IMG/VR virus record: IMGVR_UViG_3300018481_000032
Location: 1 to 46,328 of that record
From: a virus
Reading direction: 5' to 3' (one strand)
DNA length: 46,328 nt
The notes beneath the pieces were generated by a model. It searched no databases. It saw only the letters and a list, made by a program, of their open reading frames with translations, and had not been told where the DNA came from. The number at the start of each line of letters is the position of its first letter. The first letter of the stretch is position 1. Made by a program: the position numbers and the translations under genes. Of this stretch, positions 35,501 through 43,900 are shown in pieces.

Positions 35501-36284
35501 CATTGTCAAGGTGTCGCAACAGCTTCTGTCTGACAACTCGCCGGCGATTCTTACGGGAATCGGCGTCGCAGGCACCATCACCACGTCTCTGCTCATGGGG
35601 AGGGCAGCACTTCGGGCGAACGACATGATCACCAAGGAGCGACTCGCGCTGTTCATGAACGACCCCAAGAACGAGCACGAGCACATCTCCGACTACGACT
35701 TGACCACGCGTGAGAAGGTCGAGCTCACGTGGATCGAGTTCGTACCGCCGGCAGCATCGATGATGCTCACCATCGCAGCCATCGTTGGAGCCAACCGGAT
35801 CGGAACCCGGCGTACGGCAGCGATCGCAGCTGCATATTCGGTCGCGGAGAAGGCCCGTGTCGAGTACGCAGAGAAGGTCGTCGAGCATATCGGCAAGAAC
35901 AAGGAGCGGAAGATCCGCGACGAGGTCCAGCAGGATCGTATGCAGCGTGACTCTGTTGGTCGTCAAGAGGTCTTCGCTACAGGCGGAGGACAGGATCTGT
36001 GCTACGAGAAGTTCACCGGTAGGTACTTCTACAGCAGCATGGAGACCATCAAGCACGCCATGAACAAGGTGAACCATGAGATCAACAGCGGTGTGTACGC
36101 CTCGCTGAGCGATTTCTACGACTACCTCGGGCTCGATCACACGGGGGTGTCGGATGAGCTCGGGTGGAACGGGGACAAGCTGATGGACATCATGTTCACA
36201 ACGACGACGGCTGACGACAACAGGCCATGCATCGCATTCGAGTACCGTGTGGAGCCGATCCGGAACTATTTTCGGGGGCACTGA
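35484..36284 (+). CDS. DUF6353-like membrane protein 1
   Basis: This 266-residue protein has two membrane segments: SPAILTGIGVAGTITTSLLM (19-38) and PPAASMMLTIAAIVGANRIG (about 87-106). A helical region follows (RRTAAIAAAYSVAEKARVEY), then a soluble C-terminal part with EKFTGRYFYSSMETIKHAMN and ending AFEYRVEPIRNYFRGH. The pattern resembles DUF6353, a phage family of unknown function. It is paralogous to 38775: both have NSP(A/H)xL, two helices, an AAYxxxxK helix and a similar tail. The GTG start follows GAGAGGTACC. Confidence 0.7.
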   Translation: MTSIRDIVKVSQQLLSDNSPAILTGIGVAGTITTSLLMGRAALRANDMITKERLALFMNDPKNEHEHISDYDLTTREKVELTWIEFVPPAASMMLTIAAIVGANRIGTRRTAAIAAAYSVAEKARVEYAEKVVEHIGKNKERKIRDEVQQDRMQRDSVGRQEVFATGGGQDLCYEKFTGRYFYSSMETIKHAMNKVNHEINSGVYASLSDFYDYLGLDHTGVSDELGWNGDKLMDIMFTTTTADDNRPCIAFEYRVEPIRNYFRGH

Positions 36285-36354
36285 CAAGCCAGCATGCGAG
36301 AATGACTGTCAGTGAGAGCTTTGTGTTTCGGGAGCCGTGGCAATTCGGCTGATC

Positions 36355-36389
36355 CTCGCGAGAAAAACACGGTCTGTAATGAGATCCTC
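36355..36389 (+). promoter_or_regulatory. Conserved early element (copy 8 of 9)
   Basis: CTCGCG, 14 bases with ACA at positions 7-9, then TGTAATGAGATCCTC. It is the only coding-gene copy with ATCC after GAG. Confidence 0.75.
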
Positions 36390-36406
36390 TACCGAAAGGA
36401 AAGACC

Positions 36407-36598
36407 ATGACCGAGAACGTCACCGTCCTGACCGAAGAGCCCACCCCGACCGTCTCGCGCTTCAACAAGCGCAAGATCGCCAAGATCACCGCCATCACTG
36501 CAGCCGCAGCCGGCGTTGTCCTGGTGCTCAAGCGCAAGCTGAACGCGTCCACGGACGGCAAGCTCAACGTCACCGTCGAGACCGACTCGTCCTCCTGA
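36407..36598 (+). CDS. Small single-pass membrane protein
   Basis: This 63-residue protein has a polar N-terminus, a basic stretch (FNKRKIAKIT) leading into a short Ala/Val helix (AITAAAAGVVLVL, about 29-41) and a Thr/Ser/Asp-rich tail. It looks like a small membrane-anchored protein. It is preceded by element copy 8 and CGAAAGGAAAG and followed after 22 bases by a terminator, giving another single-gene cassette. Confidence 0.65.
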   Translation: MTENVTVLTEEPTPTVSRFNKRKIAKITAITAAAAGVVLVLKRKLNASTDGKLNVTVETDSSS

Positions 36599-36620
36599 TC
36601 AACCCGATCGAAGGACCCAA

Positions 36621-36663
36621 GAGGAGTGCTCTGTAGCCACAACTACAGGGCATTTCTCTTTCG
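36621..36663 (+). terminator. Intrinsic terminator / attenuator
   Basis: A 16-pair stem (36621-36636 with 36643-36658) with three G-U or U-G pairs is followed by CTTTC-type sequence, so the U-tract is weak. The next gene begins about 26 bases on with no promoter between. Confidence 0.65.
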
Positions 36664-36688
36664 CTCACTCAACAGAAGGAATCAAATC

Positions 36689-37306
36689 ATGCTCAAGAAG
36701 ACCATCCAGTACGAGGACTTCAACGGTACGAATCAGACCGAGAACCTCTACTTCAACGTGTCGAAGTCGGAGCTCACCGACCACCTGGAGCTCGTCGACG
36801 AGGTCGAGGGACTGCAGGCGATGATCGAGGGTGAGCCGCGGGAGCTCACGACCGAAGAGGTCCGCAGGCTCCTGGACCTCGTCAAGAAGCTCATCAAGAT
36901 GTCCTACGGCCGGCGCAGCGAGGACGGCTCGCGGTTCCGCAAGAACGACGAGATCTGGGAGGACTTCACTGCCTCAGCAGCGTACGACGCCTTCCTCATG
37001 TCGCTCTTCGAGAACCCCGAGGAGGCAGTGTCGTTCATTGTCGGCATCATGCCTGGGGACCTGATCGAGCAGGCTCAGAAGGAGACGGGTATCCAGCTCG
37101 ATGGACGCCCGGTCGAGACGGTCGAGCTGCCCACGAACAAGGAGCCCAAGGAGCAGTGGGCCTTGCAGAAGAAGGACAACTGGTTCGACTACACCGAAGA
37201 GGAGCTTCTCGGGTGTACTCAGCAGGAGTTCGATGCGGTGTACAACGAGTTCAAGGGTCCCAAGCCCGCGATGCTCGTGACCATCGCGATGAAGCGCAAG
37301 AACTAG
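36689..37306 (+). CDS. Conserved phage protein, chaperone-like pattern
   Basis: This 205-residue protein shows the pattern MLKKTIQYEDFNGTNQTENL, YFNVSKSEL, LVKKLIKMSYGRRSEDGSRF and AYDAFLMSLF ... SFIVGIMPGD. I recognise the family from phages of Gram-positive bacteria, where it has no firm function; the layout resembles some tail assembly chaperones, but here it is far from the tail genes. The start was chosen for AGAAGGAA about 7 bases upstream. It lies behind an attenuator-like terminator. Confidence 0.7.
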   Translation: MLKKTIQYEDFNGTNQTENLYFNVSKSELTDHLELVDEVEGLQAMIEGEPRELTTEEVRRLLDLVKKLIKMSYGRRSEDGSRFRKNDEIWEDFTASAAYDAFLMSLFENPEEAVSFIVGIMPGDLIEQAQKETGIQLDGRPVETVELPTNKEPKEQWALQKKDNWFDYTEEELLGCTQQEFDAVYNEFKGPKPAMLVTIAMKRKN

Positions 37307-37320
37307 TAGTTCGAAGAGGG

Positions 37321-37371
37321 GTGCAGGCGAGGGTCTCTTGGGAGGTCTCGCCCTATTCAGGACGGCTGCAC
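37321..37371 (+). other. Nested inverted repeats in a non-coding gap
   Basis: Within the gap 37307-37487, GTGCAG (37321-37326) pairs with CTGCAC (37366-37371) and encloses GGCGAG/CTCGCC (37326-37331, 37347-37352); the two stems share one base. CCCCCTGCCGGGGG lies further on. There is no U-tract and no recognisable promoter. It may be a structured leader for the gene at 37488. Confidence 0.4.
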
Positions 37372-37487
37372 ACAAAACTACCGCCTAGATGTCCAGATTG
37401 GATCTCAGACATCCCCCTGCCGGGGGTCCAAGCTGGCGTAAAGGTGCCCTCGCACAGTTCATTCAACCAATTCTGTAAGGAGATGAC

Positions 37488-37631
37488 ATGAAGAAGTTTC
37501 TGCTTGGTTATGCCACCTGCTTCATCATCGTCAAGTACACGCCAGAGATCAAGAAGTTTCTGGACGGCAAGATCGCGAAGTGGGAGCTGAAGCAGGACAT
37601 CCTCAAGCACAACAACCCCGACCTCGGGTAG
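37488..37631 (+). CDS. Small hydrophobic-N-terminus protein
   Basis: This 47-residue protein begins MKKFLLGYATCFIIVKYTPE, a short hydrophobic segment with two leading lysines, like an uncleaved membrane anchor, followed by a Lys/Asp/Glu-rich helix (IKKFLDGKIAKWELKQDILK). The ATG follows AAGGAGATGAC. Element copy 9 begins four bases after its stop. The function is unknown. Confidence 0.65.
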   Translation: MKKFLLGYATCFIIVKYTPEIKKFLDGKIAKWELKQDILKHNNPDLG

Positions 37632-37634
37632 TTT

Positions 37635-37669
37635 CTCGCGGAGAACACACGTCTTGTAATGAGACCTAC
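37635..37669 (+). promoter_or_regulatory. Conserved early element (copy 9 of 9)
   Basis: CTCGCG, 14 bases with ACA at positions 7-9, then TGTAATGAGACCTAC. It starts only four bases after the stop of the preceding gene. Confidence 0.75.
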
Positions 37670-37687
37670 CCTACGAAAGGAATGATT

Positions 37688-38050
37688 ATGGACCAGAACG
37701 ATCTGGACGCCAAGTTCCAGGCCCATCTTGCTGAGTTCAAGCGTCAAGCAACTCCGCGAGGAATCACCAAGATGGTCGCCGGCCTCGTCGTCGGTCACTG
37801 CGCTTCAAGCGTGGTCAAGCGTGCACTCCGCAACAACGTCGCCACCGAAGGCAAGACCCAAAAGGTCAAGCTCGAGGTTGGCGCCTACGCTGTGGGTGCA
37901 ACCGTGGCCATGCGCACCAAGCGCGTGATCGACAACGACATCGACGACCTCTTCGACTTCTTCACGAAGCTTCGCACGAAGCCCGCCAGCAAGACTGAGC
38001 CTGAGCTCGGCCTCCACCTCGAGACCGATCCCGTCAACCCGACCGAGTAG
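37688..38050 (+). CDS. Hypothetical protein with hydrophobic segments
   Basis: This 120-residue protein is driven by element copy 9; CGAAAGGA lies 6 bases before the ATG. It has a helical N-terminus, a weakly hydrophobic segment (GITKMVAGLVVGHCASSVVK, about 25-44) and a second (LEVGAYAVGATVAMRTK, about 62-78), then an acidic tail. The Gly/Ala/Val-rich segments could be a membrane hairpin. A terminator follows four bases after its stop. No family is recognised. Confidence 0.65.
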   Translation: MDQNDLDAKFQAHLAEFKRQATPRGITKMVAGLVVGHCASSVVKRALRNNVATEGKTQKVKLEVGAYAVGATVAMRTKRVIDNDIDDLFDFFTKLRTKPASKTEPELGLHLETDPVNPTE

Positions 38051-38053
38051 CTC

Positions 38054-38088
38054 AAAAGACAGATACCATACGTGGTATTTGTCTTTTT
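38054..38088 (+). terminator. Intrinsic terminator ahead of gene 38109
   Basis: AAAAGACAGATACCA pairs with TGGTATTTGTCTTTT around TACG, with one G-U, and ends in a run of T. The next gene begins 20 bases downstream without a visible promoter. Confidence 0.85.
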
Positions 38089-38108
38089 CCAACAGGATTG
38101 AGGAAATT

Positions 38109-38747
38109 ATGGATAGCGAGTTCCCAGGAAACAGCCGCATCCGAAAGGCTGCGCCGTCCCAGAGGGAGGAGAAGCCGAAGCAGGAGGCGGTAGTCAAGAC
38201 CAATGTCGTCCGCCGTAAGAAGCCCCTGAGCAAGCGCTTCGCCGAGACCTTCGGTGGCGACGCTCGTGGCACGGGCTCGTTTGTGATTATGGACATCCTC
38301 ATGCCGGCTGCCAAGGACATGATCGTCGACGCCTTCACCATGGGCGTTGAGCGAATGGTGTTCGGTGACTCGGCTCCTCGTGGGCGACGTCCAGGTCACA
38401 ACGTGTTCCGGCAGGGCAACATCGGACACACCCGCTACGACCAGCCGTCGTCCATCGGGCGTCGGGATTCCCGTGAGGGGATGAGTCGCCGGGCTCGGAC
38501 CAACTTCGAGTTCGACGAAATCTTGCTGAGCCAGCGAGTCGAGGCCGATGAGGTTCTCGACAGGCTCTTCGGGCTGGTCGACAAGTACGAGGCGGCTACG
38601 GTCGCTGACCTGTACGACATGATCAACGAGGAGCCCAAGTTCACCGACTACAAGTACGGGTGGATCGACCTCGCGGGGTCCCGGGTAGTCCGGGCTCGTG
38701 GAGGCGGGTATCTGCTTGACCTCCCCCGTCCCGAACCACTCGACTAG
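38109..38747 (+). CDS. Conserved phage protein of unknown function
   Basis: This 212-residue protein belongs to a family I recognise from phages of Gram-positive bacteria by its central SFVIMDILMPAAKDMIVDAF (about 58-77) and its C-terminal RVEADEVLDRLFGLVDKYEA, VADLYDMI, YKYGWIDLAGSRVVRARGGG and LDLPRP series. The N-terminal third is Lys/Arg-rich and probably binds nucleic acid or is disordered. The central segment is amphipathic and might contact a membrane. It usually lies near DUF6353-type genes, as here. The start has GAGGAAA upstream. Confidence 0.75.
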   Translation: MDSEFPGNSRIRKAAPSQREEKPKQEAVVKTNVVRRKKPLSKRFAETFGGDARGTGSFVIMDILMPAAKDMIVDAFTMGVERMVFGDSAPRGRRPGHNVFRQGNIGHTRYDQPSSIGRRDSREGMSRRARTNFEFDEILLSQRVEADEVLDRLFGLVDKYEAATVADLYDMINEEPKFTDYKYGWIDLAGSRVVRARGGGYLLDLPRPEPLD

Positions 38748-38774
38748 TTCACCACATCTAACTCAGGAGAAATC

Positions 38775-39668
38775 ATGAAGATCAAGCTTCCCAACGCAGT
38801 GACGCTGAAGGCAGGTCGTACGGCGCTGCTCGTGTCCAAGAACAGCCCGCACCTTCTCTTCGGCGTCGGCGTCGTGGGTGTGGTGGGCACTGTCGTGCTC
38901 GCATGCAGGGCCACCCTCAAGCTCGAAGATGTTCTCAAGGACACACAGAAAGACCTTGTGGACGTCGAGATCAATCGTGTGGGTCGTCCGTACTCCGCTG
39001 GCAGTGTCAAGCGAGAGCAGAGGATCATCAAGGTCCGTGCCGCGGGCAAGGTGGCCGTCTTGTACGCGCCGGCAGTCGTCGTCGGTGGTCTATCCATCGC
39101 AGCTCTGTCCCAGGGTCACCGCATCCAGAGTCAGCGCATCGCTGGTCTGACTGCCGCCTACACCGCGCTCGACAAGGGCTTCACCGAGTACCGCAAGCGG
39201 GTCACGAACGAGTACGGCGAGGAGAAGGAGCGCGAGCTCTACCACGGCGTCTCGTCGGAGACGCAGCGCGAGGTCCTGGCCTCCGGCAAGGTGAAGGAGA
39301 CCACCACCAAGAAGGCCGGCGACGGTGCTCCGTACTCTCGGATCTTCGGGGAGACCAACAAGCACTGGGTCCGGAACCACGAGAAGAACCGGTACTTCCT
39401 GCAGTGTCAGCAGACGTTCCTGAACGATCGTCTGAACGCCTACGGTCACGTGTTCCTCAACGAGGCATACGACATGCTCGGCTTCGAGCGTACCCCCGAG
39501 GGTGTTGTCGTCGGCTGGCTGTGGGACAAGGACTCCCGCTCGGGTGACGGCTTCATCGACCTGGGCATCTTCGAGCCGCCTAACTCCGATGTCCGTGACT
39601 TCTACGCGGGCAAGGACGGGTACGTGCTCGACTTCAACGTGGACGGCACCATCTGGGACAAGATCTAA
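38775..39668 (+). CDS. DUF6353-like membrane protein 2
   Basis: This 297-residue protein has a membrane segment HLLFGVGVVGVVGTVVLACR (about 27-46), a second AVLYAPAVVVGGLSIAALSQ (about 95-114) and then QRIAGLTAAYTALDKGFTEY. A long soluble C-terminal part follows with HEKNRYFLQCQQTFLNDRLN, GHVFLNEAYDMLGFERT and a final VLDFNVDGTIWDKI. This is the DUF6353 layout and parallels the protein at 35484. The function of the family is unknown. The ATG follows TCAGGAGAA. It is tightly linked to the next gene, whose ribosome site overlaps its stop. Confidence 0.75.
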   Translation: MKIKLPNAVTLKAGRTALLVSKNSPHLLFGVGVVGVVGTVVLACRATLKLEDVLKDTQKDLVDVEINRVGRPYSAGSVKREQRIIKVRAAGKVAVLYAPAVVVGGLSIAALSQGHRIQSQRIAGLTAAYTALDKGFTEYRKRVTNEYGEEKERELYHGVSSETQREVLASGKVKETTTKKAGDGAPYSRIFGETNKHWVRNHEKNRYFLQCQQTFLNDRLNAYGHVFLNEAYDMLGFERTPEGVVVGWLWDKDSRSGDGFIDLGIFEPPNSDVRDFYAGKDGYVLDFNVDGTIWDKI

Positions 39669-39677
39669 GGAGGCGTC

Positions 39678-40397
39678 ATGCAGTACACAGATCGAATGAT
39701 TATCGCTGGCGCCTTCTTGGTGTCAGCTGTGTCCGCCACAGGAGGCTTCTTCATCGCGAAGAAGGTTCTTGACGAGAAGTACCAGGCCATCGCTGACGAG
39801 GAGATCGCTCAGGCGAAGGACTTCTACTCTCGTCTGCACAACAAGCCCGACCCCGCAGAGCTGGTCGAGCAGTTCGCATCACCCGTAGTACAGGAGCCCG
39901 TCGGCCAGGCTGTCGACGCGCTCAAGTCCTACGGACACCCGGGGGTCACCTCTCCAGGGGAAGCAGAAGAAGGAGTCGTGGTCAACGTGACGAACGTGTT
40001 CACCGAGGCCGAGACAAACGACACCTGGGATCTCGCAGAGGAGATGAAGAATCGGTCCGAGCAGGCGCCGTACATCATCTCCAACGAGGAGTTCCTCATC
40101 GGCGAGAAGGACTACGAGCAGGAGTCCATGACCTACTACGAGGGTGATGGGGTTCTTGCTGACAGTCGTGACCAGATGGTTCCGGAATCCGACGACAAGG
40201 TCGGGGACCTCAACCTTCAGCGGTTCGGTCATGGGTCCAAGGACAAGAACATGCTCTTCGTCCGCAACGACAAGATGGAGCTCGACTTCGAGATCGCCCT
40301 CAGTGAGGGAGAGTACGCGAAGGAGGTCATGGGGTTCGAGCACTCGGAGGAGCCCCGTCGACGCAAGCCTCGTCGGTCTGAGTGGGCCGATGGGTGA
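39678..40397 (+). CDS. Membrane-anchored acidic protein
   Basis: This 239-residue protein begins with a membrane segment (MIIAGAFLVSAVSATGGFFI, about 7-26) followed by KKVLDEKYQ and a long acidic region. Recognisable segments are YIISNEEFLIGEKDYEQESM (about 133-152) and LADSRDQMVPESDDKVGDLN, which recur in phage proteins encoded after DUF6353 genes. The C-terminus is Arg-rich (RRRKPRRSEW). It is probably anchored in the membrane with a cytoplasmic tail. The ATG follows TAAGGAGGCG; its stop overlaps the next start (GTGA). Confidence 0.75.
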   Translation: MQYTDRMIIAGAFLVSAVSATGGFFIAKKVLDEKYQAIADEEIAQAKDFYSRLHNKPDPAELVEQFASPVVQEPVGQAVDALKSYGHPGVTSPGEAEEGVVVNVTNVFTEAETNDTWDLAEEMKNRSEQAPYIISNEEFLIGEKDYEQESMTYYEGDGVLADSRDQMVPESDDKVGDLNLQRFGHGSKDKNMLFVRNDKMELDFEIALSEGEYAKEVMGFEHSEEPRRRKPRRSEWADG

Positions 40398-40927
40398 ACG
40401 AGCCACTTGACGAGCTCTATCTCAGGTGGCTCTACGCCGGAGTAGCGAACGTCAAGGTCAGAAACCCGTCGCGTACGTATTGGTCGCTGGCCAGGCAGCT
40501 GTATAGCACACAGTTTGTCTGGCTGGTGCCCAATGACGACAACCGGGTGGAGGATGGGAAAGACCTTCGCTACGAATTCATCGACGAGTGTGGGATAGAG
40601 ACCGTAGACGACGATTGGATGTCACTCGAGTGTTCCGTTCTCGAGATGATGATCGCCCTTTCACGTCATCTCACCTTCGAAGCTGAGGGTGAGCCGAGAG
40701 GGTGGTTCTGGCGTCTGATCGAGAATCTGGATCTCGAAGAGTGGACTGACGCCCGCTACAACACGAGAGTCCACGAAGAGGTGGCGGACAAGTTGCAGAA
40801 GCTTGTCTACCGTCTTTACATGCCTGATGGCCGCGGGGGGCTCTTTCCGTTGGAGCATCCATCAGAGAACCAAAGAGAGGTGGAGATCTGGTACCAGCTC
40901 AATGCCTACCTCATAGAGAACGAATGA
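40394..40927 (+). CDS. Conserved phage protein of unknown function
   Basis: This 177-residue soluble protein starts at GTG overlapping the previous stop. It has LYLRWLYAGVANVKV, YWSLARQLYSTQFVWLVPND, DNRVEDGKDLRYEFIDECG and SVLEMMIALSRHL, a pattern I know from phages of Gram-positive bacteria, always near replication genes and never with a stated function. It lies between the membrane cluster and the polymerase fusion, 16 bases ahead of the latter. Confidence 0.75.
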   Translation: MNEPLDELYLRWLYAGVANVKVRNPSRTYWSLARQLYSTQFVWLVPNDDNRVEDGKDLRYEFIDECGIETVDDDWMSLECSVLEMMIALSRHLTFEAEGEPRGWFWRLIENLDLEEWTDARYNTRVHEEVADKLQKLVYRLYMPDGRGGLFPLEHPSENQREVEIWYQLNAYLIENE

Positions 40928-40943
40928 TGAACGGGGAGGGTAG

Positions 40944-43900
40944 ATGGATTTCTATAGGATTAGTACCAAAGAGATCGAGAACGGTCCCCGTAAGGGTGAG
41001 CTTGAGCTCTACCCCGACTTCATCGTCGGCCGAACAACGGACCTCATGGTTCGCGGCCGGAGCTTCTATGCGGTATGGGATCAAGAGAAGGGCCTGTGGT
41101 CTACGGACGAGTACGACGTTCAGCGTCTCGTGGACGAGGACCTGCACCGGTACGCCGACGAGAAGAAGGCGGCCACCGGCATCCAGTACAAGATCAAGGA
41201 CCTCCGCTCATTCAGCTCACAGGGATGGGTGCAGTTCCGGAAGTACGTCCAGAACATCAGTGACAACAGTCACCCGCTGGACGAGACTCTCACTTTCGCG
41301 AACACGGAGGTCAAGAAGTCTGACTACGTAAGCAAGCGCCTGCCGTACTCTCTCGCGCCTGGAAAGATCGACGCCTGGGATGAGCTGGTAGGGACGCTGT
41401 ACTCCGTAGAGGAGCGTGCCAAGATCGAGTGGGCCATCGGAGCAATCGTCTCCGGTGACTCCAAGAAGATCCAGAAGTTCTTGGTGTTCTACGGTCCTCA
41501 GGGTACGGGTAAGTCCACGATTCTGGATGTGGTGGAGAAGCTGTTCACCGGCTACACCACCACATTCGACGCGAAGGCTCTTGGTAGTGGAGGCAGCGAC
41601 TTCGCAACCGAGGTGTTCAAGCACGGCCCGCTCGTTGCAATCCAGCACGACGGTGACCTGTCGAGAATCATGGACAACACCAAGCTCAACTCGATCATCT
41701 CACACGAGATGATGCCCATGAATGAGAAGTACAAGCCCACGTTCAGCGATCGGGTGAAGGCCTTCCTCCTCATGGGTACGAACCAACCAGTGAAAATCTC
41801 TGACGCCAAGTCGGGGATCATTCGAAGGCTGATCGACGTCCACCCCACGGGCGTGATCATCCCGACCAACCACTACAACACCCTCGTGGCTCAGGTTGAT
41901 TTCGAGCTCGGTGCAATCGCGCACCACTGTCTGCAGGTGTACCTCGACCTGGGAAAGAATTACTACAACGGTTACAAGCCTCTCGAGATGATGCTTCAGA
42001 CCGACGTGTTCTTCAACTACATCGAGGCCCACTTCGACGTGTTCAAGGAGCAGGACACAACAACTCTGCGGCAGGCATACGCCCTGTACAAGGAGTACTG
42101 CTCTGACACAGGCATCGAGAAGGTGTTGCCGCAGTACAAGGTGCGTGAGGAACTGCGGAATTACTTCGATCACTTCCACGAGCGGCACGAGGTCGACGGC
42201 GAGCAGTTGAGAAGCGTGTACGTAGGCTTCAACGCTAGCAAGTTCAAGACCGAGTCCAAGAAGGACAAGACCTTCAGCTTGGTGATCGAAGAGACAGAGT
42301 CTCTGCTAGACGAGGTGCTTGCTGAGCAGCCGGCTCAGTACTCCTCCACGGCAGAGACTCCTAAGGTTTCATGGGCGAATTGCAAGACCACGCTTGCGGA
42401 CATCGACACGTCCAAGTTGCACTTCGTCAAGGTACCCGAGCAGCACATCGTGATCGACTTCGATCTGAAGGATGAGGGGGGTGTCAAGTCTCTTGAACGA
42501 AATCTGGAAGCGGCTTCTGTATGGCCGGCCACTTACGCTGAGCTCAGCAAGGGCGGCTCGGGTATACACCTTCATTACGACTATGAAGGAGACGTCACCC
42601 AACTTGCGTCAAGCTACGCTAATGGAATTGAGGTCAAGACGCTCCTTGGTGACTCTAGTCTACGACGACGGGTCACGAAGTGTAATCACGTTCCGGTGGC
42701 GCGACTTACCGGAGGACTGCCACTGAAGGAGAAGAAGATGCTATCAGTTCAGAAGATCCAGAGTGAGAAGGGTCTTCGCGACCTGATCAAGCGGAACCTT
42801 CAGAAGGAGTTCCACTCGGGAACCAAGCCGTCCGTGGACTTCATCAAGAAGATCCTGGACGATGCGTACGAGTCAGGTATGCAATACGACCTGACAGACA
42901 TGCGCAGCACCATCGTCGCCTTCGCCAACAACAGCACGAACCAGCCTTTGCAGGCCTTGAAGGTAGTCCAGCACATGCGTTTCAAGGGTGTCGACATTGT
43001 CGACCTTGTAAAGGATGCCAAGGACGATCGGCTCGTCTTCTTCGATGTGGAGGTTTACCCGAACCTCTTCGTCATCTGCTGGAAGTACGCCGGCGACGCT
43101 GAGTACGTACGGATGATCAACCCCACATCACAGGAAGTCGAGGGGTTGTTTGGTTTCAAACTGGTGGGGTTCAACTGCCGCCGGTACGACAACCACATCC
43201 TTTGGGGTGCATTCATGGGCTACGACAACCAGCAGTTGTACGAGCTCAGCCAGAAGATCATCGCCAACAACCGGAATGCGATGTTCGGAGAGGCCTACAA
43301 CCTCAGCTATGCCGACATCTACGACTTCAGTTCGGTCAAGCAGTCGCTGAAGTTGTTCCAGATCCAACTGGGCATCCCGCACAAGGAGCTAGACCTCCCG
43401 TGGGATGAGCCGGTCAAGGACGAGGACATCCCTCGTGTGGTGGACTACTGCTGCAACGACGTCGGCTCTACTGAGGTGACGTTCAACGCACGCAAGCAGG
43501 ACTTCATCGCACGGCAGATCCTTGCCGAGCTGAGTGGTCTGTCTGTGAACGACACCACTCAGCGTCACACAGCGAAGATCATCTTCGGGAACGATCGCAA
43601 CCCGCAGGCGAGCTTCAAGTACACGCATCTTGACAAGGAGTTCCCTGGCTATGAGTTCAAGCTCGGGAAGAGCTACTACCGTGACGAGATCGTGGGCGAG
43701 GGTGGCTACGTGTATGCCGAACCAGGCATGTACGAGGATGTCGTGGAACTTGACATCGCATCCATGCACCCCACATCAATCGAGCAGCTCAATCTCTTCG
43801 GCGAGTACACCCCCAACTTCTCAGCGCTGAAGAACGCTCGAATCGCCATCAAGCACAATGACTACGACGAGGCCCGAAAGATGCTGGGTGGAAAGCTCGC

